Shown here one piece after another: positions 47,501-56,500 of a stretch of 64,000 nucleotides of DNA (position 1 is the first letter of the stretch; each line of letters begins with the position of its first letter). The notes beneath the pieces are model-generated. The model worked only from the letters and a program-made list of their open reading frames with translations, did no database searches and was not told the DNA's origin. Source of the DNA: Amborella trichopoda (Eukaryota; Streptophyta; Magnoliopsida; Amborellales; Amborellaceae); the NCBI RefSeq assembly GCF_000471905.2, contig NW_006500351.1, positions 1,820,517 to 1,884,516 of the forward strand, written 5' to 3'. A program made the position numbers and the translations under genes.

Positions 47501-50500
47501 CTAGGGCTGTTGTATAATTTAGTGCTATTGAATTGGTGTGTGAGAAATCTAGATGAGCAAGAAATAATTAAAATGTTTATTTTATACTTAGGTTGTTTGC
47601 AGCTTTGTAATATATATTTTCAAATTTGGATTGTTAATTATAAATTTTTTTTTCTTCCTGGAGTGGTCAAAAGTACTCTTATTGGTAATGAAATATGCCT
47701 AGGCTTTATAACATTTACTTTAGGGCATTGTCAACACTACTTGGGGATGGAATTTCCAACCATAAGCAAGGGATAGCAAACTCTCTCCTTAATTCTATTG
47801 GATAGAATGCACTGGATAAATGACTGACTCCTTTCTTTGACTAAAAGTCAGTTAATTGTTGGTTTTCATGGAGAATAATGCAAATATCCACAGAGTAGGC
47901 ACATTATGACACACCATGTGATGGTATTGACTATTGAATCTTCTTCTAACTTAAAGTGGCTTAGACAAGCATTCACAGGTTTTGATCTTTTTGGCTAGAG
48001 ATCCGAACTCATCTCTTGGGGAGTCACAACTACCATTGGCTTTGAGAATCCTTTGAGCTCATGTCCTTGTTATTCCTCAAAGAGCCCCTGATTCTTGTTT
48101 GCCTTGTACTGCCAATGGGACTGCTATGGGATGTTAAATTTATGAAGTCTGTCGGAGGTGGATAAGAAAGGGCATGTAGTTGGTGTTTTGAGTTTGCACT
48201 CTATGCTATTTTAGTCCAATTTTTGATGATGTCTACAGCACTAATGCCCCAAAAATCCTTGCTCGCACTTGCCTAAGGGATGATTGTAACCTTGATTTGT
48301 TGTTGTCATGAATCTTATTTTTGCATGTGTGGCATTGTCTAGTTCTATAGTGAGCAATCTGTCAATGGAAGTTTAGTTATCTGTCTCTGATGTTGAATAT
48401 TATCTGTCATGAGTGGCTTGTTTATACTTGGCTAACCATTTGTAAGCTTGGACCCTATGGTGTGTGGGAACCTTCAGCACAAATCTTAGGATAACTTGTA
48501 AGCTTCATCTAGGGTTATTAAGAGCGGATCGGAACAGCCAGTCGGATCAGTTTGTCCACCGACTGATTTTGGGGCGGTTCTTTCAATTCTAGAAACCATA
48601 AAACGCTCAAAACCAATTAAAATTTGTGCTTTACTGATCAGAACAAACTAATTTTGTGGATTTTAACCTAAGATCCTGAGACTGGCCTTTTGTTGAGCTG
48701 AATCTTTAATTCGGGCTTGGATTTTTTTGGTTTTGTTTCCATTTTTCCCGACCCCAACTAATTTACAAAAATACTCTCATTAAATCCCTGTGTTTCGCCT
48801 TAAATAAATAGCCCACAAAATACTTGCTTGAGTTTCTCTCTAGCTTCATCTTTTCTTCCTAAACAGTTAAAATACTGCAAAGAAATAAAAGAGGATAAGG
48901 GATAGCAAGATCTAGAAGGATAGAGCAAGTTAAGAGGGATAGATAGATGAGGGAGAGGAGAGTATTACGTGAGAAGGAAATTCACTTTCAGTGTATATGC
49001 CACAGATATGAAATCCATTTTCAAGCAGTGTGCTCTTGGTTCTTTTGGCAAATTAATAACAGGGCCAGGTCACTTTTGTTAGTTCTGAAAATTTAACTTT
49101 TATGATATACGATGATTGTAGCCTACTTTGTTATTGACTGAGGTGTTCTTGTTAAATTTGAGTGTAAAGTTCTAAATACTAGTTTCTGAAGTTTCAATTT
49201 GGCAATATGGCATGGTACAATTATGGTATTTTCTGTATTTCTCTCACATTACATACATATCTTGGCTCCTTAGAATTTACTTCCAGTTGGCCAGGAAGTT
49301 GTTTACTTTCTGTGTCAGTTCTTACTGTCAATTTTATGAACTTGAAGTTGAGTTAGGACCCTGTTGGAGCTTCGTCCCCGAACAAAATTTCCCTTCTGTG
49401 GCATGTTTTAAGGCTAATTTTATGAAGTTGGACTTGAGGTCTGACTATGTTGGAACACCTTGTCTTCAACACCTTTATCAGTTTCTTTTTGGTAATAATG
49501 GGTCCAACCATTAAGTTGTTTTCCAGGGAATACAGTTTCCTCAGAAATGAAAGTGTCCATCTAGTTATTTTCTATTTTTTGAAGTATTAATGGAGAGATT
49601 GATTATAAAATCTTAAAATTGATGTACATTTCCTTGTGCTATTGGGTCTGCACTTTGTCTTTGTAGCGATCTTGAAAGGTGTATCTGGTCGCCAGCATAT
49701 TTGAGATCTTTGCGGCCAGATATTTACTCGTTTCTATTCGAAAACTGTTCTGCCTTATAAAGCTACTTAATGTCAATCATAATTTATATCAATAATGCCC
49801 ACCATATTGTGCGGCATTTCATTGCTTGACCTTGTTATGTTTCCATGCTATGGAAGTGCCATTATTGGGAACAAAATGCTCTATTTGTTTTTCGCCACCG
49901 AGCAATTATTTGTCTCTTCTTCGGGTTCATGGTAGTTACTCTGCTCATATGAGACATACTTTTCGTCATGGGCTTATTAGTATTTCTTGTCATGAATATG
50001 TATCAGGGCTTCCTTGGGTTGGTTTGCATCTGAACCAGAATGGTATGATAAAAACAATAAGCATTTTTCTCAGGCCGAGGCCCAATCAGTTTCAATTTTT
50101 GTTCACCATTTGATGAATGAGCGAACAGATACACTGAACATGGAGTCGTCTTCTAAATCTCGGGGACGGGCAACTGAAAATTCTTTCAGTAATACGGTAG
50201 GACGCGGTTTATAATTTGTTGAATATCGGACTACGAGCTCCTTTCTTTAGACCAATTTTTATTTTATTTATTTTTGTTGTTTCTTATTGTTTTTATTTTC
50301 TTTGTTGGGCCAATTAATTTTTGTGTTTTGTACAGGTGGATCATTCTCATCCCATCTGGGGCCGTATGGATAATTATGTAGTAGGGAAAGAAAAACGCAA
50401 GCAATTGCTATTGATGCTATGCCAGCATGAAGCTGACAGGCTTGATGTGTGGGCTAATCCTTTAAGGTATTCTTCATGTCATATCTATATTTTTCCATTT

Positions 50501-53500
50501 CTTGGAATATAATCAGCGAAACTTGACATTATTAAGAATTTCAACAGAATCTATCCCTGAAGTTTTACTTTTTTCTTCTCCATTTTACAACATTTCCCAC
50601 AGGGATGGCGCTTCTTCTCGATCTAAGATTAGTTCAGAAAAGTGGATAGAATATGTGAGGACAGCTTTTTCTGTAGATCCTCGAATTGCTCTCTCCATGT
50701 GCACACGGTTTCCTGCTGTTGCACCTGTGAAGGCTGAAGTAACTCATCTTGTACAGGTACCTATATAATTTTAGGTTGTCCTTGTTATGGATTTTATCAT
50801 TCCAGTAACGATCTTAGCTAATTCTTTTCTCACGTCTGCACTTAAACCCACAAATTCTTGTATACTCTGTAGAGCGTGTGGGTTTGGTTTCTAGGCTTGG
50901 GCATATCTTGTTATATATGATGTATAAGCTCGTCATATGACTTTTGTCTGTAAATTGCTAAACTATGAGTACATATCAATGTTGCTTCTACTTGAAACTG
51001 TTGCGGTGCTTTGTCTTATATACCTTTTACTTTCTATCGTGATATATGGTTCTCATGAGCATGGTCCAGGTGAGATTTGACTGTTCTTCCAATTTTTAGG
51101 ACTGTTTCAGAGGGCACCTGACCTTATGCTCAAATGTTTTTTAACTGGTTAAGGATTCCATTGTTTAACTATATGAACCTTTGTCTTTATCACTGAAGAA
51201 ACAAAAATCCTGTGAACCTTTTAAATAAGCATATTATTCCAACAATTTTGATGCTTCAGTGTGATCTTGATTAGGTTTAGCTTTATTTATTTTTTACTTT
51301 AACCTTTGCCTTAATGTATGCCACCTCATCAATGACCAGTAATATGGTTATTTATCCTTTACGGATATTTGTTATTGTATGCACCTCATCAATGACCAGT
51401 AATACGGTTATGATATAGTAAGAAGCTGCAGAGTACAAAAATTTGAGCCTGTTATTGTAGATGATTTTTTTTCTAGGTGGTTGTGAAATGAGATACCATG
51501 CCAATGTTATCATCTTTTGATCATGCCTGCAATTTTTGGGGATTTGCCTCGTATCTTCTCTACAACTTTTGAAGCATAGGATGCAGCTTCTATTACTTCA
51601 GCATTCCTTCATTTATACTGCAAGTTGAATCAATTTTACGAGAAATTAGGTATACAAAAATGAAATACTTGGATCAGTTGTCTGTACTAGGAAGTGATAA
51701 TTATTTTGAAAACAAGTTCAGTTTATTTGAAATTGACATGGAAATAGTATTTAATACTTGTGTTATAGCCTGTATGAAGCTGTATTGATTAAATTGTTCA
51801 TTGGTTAACAAGTTCAGGCTAACACTACTGCATTCAGGAACATGGAGACACTAATTATGGCATAAAGAAGTTCAGTTTAAATTATGCATTTTAGATCTAA
51901 ATGATTTCTTGTTTCTATGCCCTGTTATTTGATATTTCTTTGCTTTCTATATAATTGTTTATGTAATAAAGTTGGCATACATTATCCAGTTAAACATTAT
52001 TGACTTGAGGACAATGCCTGGCGCCCTGCCATTTTTTGTGACTCCAAAAGCTGTGGATGAGAACTCACCAGCCTTGCAGCAGTTACCACATTGGGCTGCT
52101 TGTTCTATTACACAGGCCCTTGAGTTTCTTACACCACAGTTCAAGGGTCACGCTAGAGTAATGGCTTACGTGCTTAGAGTTTTGGAGTCTTATCCTCCTG
52201 AGAAGGTCACCTTCTTTATGCCACAGCTGGTACAGGCTCTCCGATATGATGAAGGGGTGGGTATTTCCTTTCAATATTTTCTGATTTTGTTTTTAATATT
52301 GTTTGTGTATTCCATTTGCTCTTTTTTATTTCTGCAGTAACATGCTGGAATTATATGCAACCTTTCATTGTAATGACTGTGAATGTCTGCAGAAACTAGT
52401 AGAAGGATATTTGTTGGGAGCTGCTCGCAGAAGTAATATATTTGCACATATTCTAATATGGCATCTTCAGGTTGGAAACCTTGTTTTTAATGTGATTTAC
52501 ATTAAATCATTAGGATGATACTCCAGATGGTAGTCTCTAGTCAGTAATCATTGGTTTTTTCCAAGTTTTCTGTTGATGTGAAACCTTGAGATGCAGCCGT
52601 TGGGTATAATTTTTTTATGAATTATTTGCTTTTTTGTAAAGGTTAGCATTGATTGATATACACTGCCTGTTTGATAAAAAGAGTATTTCAGTTTTTTTAT
52701 CCCCTAACACACAATCCTTGTAAAGGATCCATGACAGCGTCCTTGGACACAATGATTTACCGTATTTCTATGTTTTTTCTCAATGATGATCTTTTTGTGC
52801 GTATGAGTAGGCTTGGTTAATTTTCAGATCTATTTGTTTATGATTTGATTTCGTTTTTTTTGAGGCTTTTAATGGCTGGCCTTGTTGCTTGCACAGTTTC
52901 TCTGAAGTTATTTTTTGATCAGCTTCTCCATCATTCTCTTAAAGAATTATTATTTGCAGGGAGAGGGAGATGCCTCTGAATCAGGAAAGGATGCAGGTGG
53001 TTTTAAGGTATGATCTTGTCTTGAAATCCTCTAGATTTCCTCTTATTTATAGTGTTTTACTGAAAGGTTGTTTTGGGGGCCTTTTCTATTGTTTCTTGTT
53101 CTCTCCAACTTGGGTTTTGTTCTTTCCAATGTTCCTCAGTTGGTGTTCCTTGTTCCTTGTCGATCTAGTGGCCCAATCTATTTGGAGTATTGTAGGACAA
53201 GAAAACAGAAAGTAATTATGTACATAGCATATTAATGAAAAATGTTAGATTTTATTATTGTTGTGTGTGTACATTCCTGGATACAAGTAGCTGTAAATGG
53301 ATTTAAAACTGTGTGGGGAAAACTCTTTCCTTTATTTCTAATTAATATGATGCTCCTACACCAGAAGTAAAAAATAACATCCCAAAGAAAATAGAGTAGT
53401 TTGGGCTAGATGTCGTGTGGCAATCCAAAAAGAAATGGAAGAAACTAAAACAGAGTTAACAAATTCTAGGCATACAAAGAGAAATATGGACTGCCGTTTT

Positions 53501-56500
53501 GGTCTGCCTGCCACCATTTTCTGTCTTCCAGTGGATGTGCAAACAGAAAGCAGTGCCTGTTGTAGTCAAAGTTACTAGAAAGATTTCCAACAAAATTTTG
53601 CGTTTCCACGTGCCCAATGATTGATGCCAAAAGTCTGGCCTTGTTGGCTACCAGACAGGCGATTGCCTGGTAACCACATCTGGTCATTAAGATAGCATTG
53701 GCCAATGAATATTTATTAAATTTGCTTTGGCTGAAAAGCTCCTTGAGCCATGTTGAATGGTCCCATCTCCATCTCTAACAGTCTTTAAACATGCCTACGT
53801 CAGGTTTTCTCATGTCAGATTCTTTTGACTAGTGGCTTGGTGCAAATTAGGCTTGGTTGAGTCCAATGTCAGTGGTTTTTGACATGGTACGGGGCTGACT
53901 TAGATGGTTTTGCAATTGTCTAATGACACATTTTATATAACACTGGGTTTTGATGAGGCAACCCATAGAGTGACAAACACCCTGTGAAATAGAGGTGTTT
54001 ACCATCACCGGTATTTCAGAAATTTTTTGTTAAAATTAATTTGTTAAATAAAAAATTTAATCTTTAAATATCAGTGATTGACAAACTGATATTTATTTGT
54101 GGAAAAAATACCAAGCAAGATATGGATGTTTTACTGCCATTATCTCGCGACATAATTCCTTTAATAAAAAATGGAATCCCCAATATTTAATAAATCTGAA
54201 ATATTGTCATGTGTTTTTCCGATGAAGGGATTGTTAAATCATTGAACTTCTTAAGTTGTTTCGATTAAATGCCTTTTAATATTTCAATGGTGATCTAAAG
54301 GATTTATTCTCACCCAATTACGTAATGGAATGGGTATTTATGAAAAAAATAAATAAAAAATGTAATGAGTGAAGGCTGTCAGTCATATGTAAAGATCCAC
54401 ACTAGTTCAGATAGAGAAATGAGGAGAGGGAGGGGAGAGCCAGGAGCGTGGTGCCTGCAAAGGCCATCTACTGATTCACAGGCCCTCCAGGAGCCATACA
54501 TTGTTATGGCTAGTAAAACAGAAAATCAAGTTGGGGAAATAAACCAGGAGTACCCTTGTCATATAACAGGAAGAGAGGTGCTCCACGGAGGTGCATGGAT
54601 AAGCCACTTGAGTCAAAGTGGATAAAGATATTATACAAAAGAGGAAAGAGCTACCACAAGACATTCTAGTAGGCAGATTTAGCCCTCATCACATATTTCA
54701 GGTTTAGAAAAATGGGCTATGAGAACATGGCGAACTTCAAATCCTATTCTGTAAAAGGCTGGTAAATGACGATCTGCTGTTCATATTGAACTCAAAAATA
54801 AAAGAATCGGAAATCCTAGAGCAATCGTGGTGGAGTTTTAGGGATCCTCACTGACCTTATTTTGCCCGAATCCAGATACTTTCTCATTTCTTTTCCATCA
54901 AAATATAGTCTAGCTCTTACTTACTGGTATAGCCTGCATGGTTGGTGATTGCATTTCTTGAATATGCTTCCGTGCTCCTTGAGCGGGATCCCTGTCCGGC
55001 CACAATAACATTTGGGGGGATGAGTGATCCCAATCTAGTATGAATTGATCAAGAAGCTAACACACCACATTTTTAAAGAAAAAGCAATCAATGCTTGTTA
55101 ATAAAAAGGAAAAGAGTAGTAAATGCATATCCATTAGAAAAAAGCAATAAATGTATCAATAAAAAAGAAAACAATATTTAACTGCATGATTACTAAATTT
55201 TTCAATAGGAAAAGGTCCTTAGTTCTGCATTAATCAAATAGTGTCCTGTAATTCCTTTAAATATATGGTTGGTGTCTCTCTCTCGCTCTCTTTGTATATT
55301 TGTATATACATTTTCTCTCCCTACTTTATGCTTTAGGCTCTTTTTTTTTTTTCGTTTCTTTTTTAAATAATGAAGGGGATATGTGAAGAAATGGGGAGGA
55401 CCTGTATATGAGTTTATATGACTTGACATAAATACACTTTTTATTGTCATTTACAATGTAAAAGCTAGTAAATATCTTTAGTATATTATTGTGATGGACT
55501 TGTATATCAGAAGATTGAAGTGAGTGGAAGTTATTACTCTCAAATCTTATTTGATTAAAGTTATTCGTGACAATAATTAATATTTTCCTTATATATTAAT
55601 CTTGCATCTAAATAGTACCTAGAAAATTACTTTTTTTTTTTGAGAAATGTTAACATTGTATTACTGAGACAGTAATAATTACAGAGGTAGAAGGGACCGA
55701 GAGCACCTACGTTAGTCAGTCATGTACAAAAAAAGGCTTATAAGTCTCGCCCAATTACAATGAATAACAATGATTTTTCAAAAAGTAAACAAGGGCTAAG
55801 GAGTGCCGAGTCGAGAGGGGCTACGTAGTGTGCCTGTGGTCCAGAACAAAAAAGGAGTAGGACATGGCGTGCTCTTTCACTTGGATTCTAGCTCCCTCTT
55901 TCGCCATGAGATCTGCGAGCTCGTTAGACGTCCTCCATGTATGCTTTCAGGAGACGTCCATATCCCTGCAAATGCGAGCAATTTCATAAAAAATTGTAGT
56001 TAGTTGCCATGGGGGAGGGGTCACCCCGTTTGCCCATGAGAGAGTGTTTTGAGAATCTCCTTCCACAATTAGGCGTGTGCCCCAAGACGGATTGAACTTT
56101 TTCAGGCCCAATAAAAGAGCCATAGCTTCTGCATATTGGGTGTCATTGCTGCCAAGATGCTCATAATAGGTTAGGAGGATGTTTCGATAGTGATCTCTAA
56201 AGACTCCTCCAGCGCCTGTCGGGCCAGGATTCCCTAGGGAGCAACCATCAAAATTCAGCTTGATGCTAGCTTTTGGTAGTGGTTGCCAGTTGTTAGCTCT
56301 TGTAACTTTTCGTGGATGGTGGTCAAGGATATTTTTCCATTGGCAAAGGAAAAAGTTCCTGGATAATCTCAAGAACGTCTTGTGATTAGTGGCCCAGCGA
56401 TATTGCCTTGTGGAATAGAGCTGGTAAATGGAGTTAATCTCCTAATAGAAAGATGGCGCCCCGATTTCAGTCGAATCCCTCGTGAATTTATTGGATAGAA

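Larger units (their letters stand above)
41131..50006 (+). other. 8.9-kb intron, mostly unclassified
   Basis: It contains an RTE tail insertion (41566-41623), TA-rich sequence (41940-42090), a cluster of GATTCC-type motifs (43285-44640) and tandem repeats (46027-46590). Two CT runs lie near 46420 and 46835. Part 48515-48700 has a CGGATCGG/CCGACTG patch that may be the end of a DNA transposon. The rest is AT-rich intron with no coding signal. It ends at the acceptor tatcag of exon l. Confidence 0.85.

Noticed and set aside
52970..53215. 81-codon open frame (+) overlapping exon q
   Set aside because: Out of frame with PI4KA1 and reads through the donor at 53008. The 16-codon exon in the other frame restores the family sequence order.
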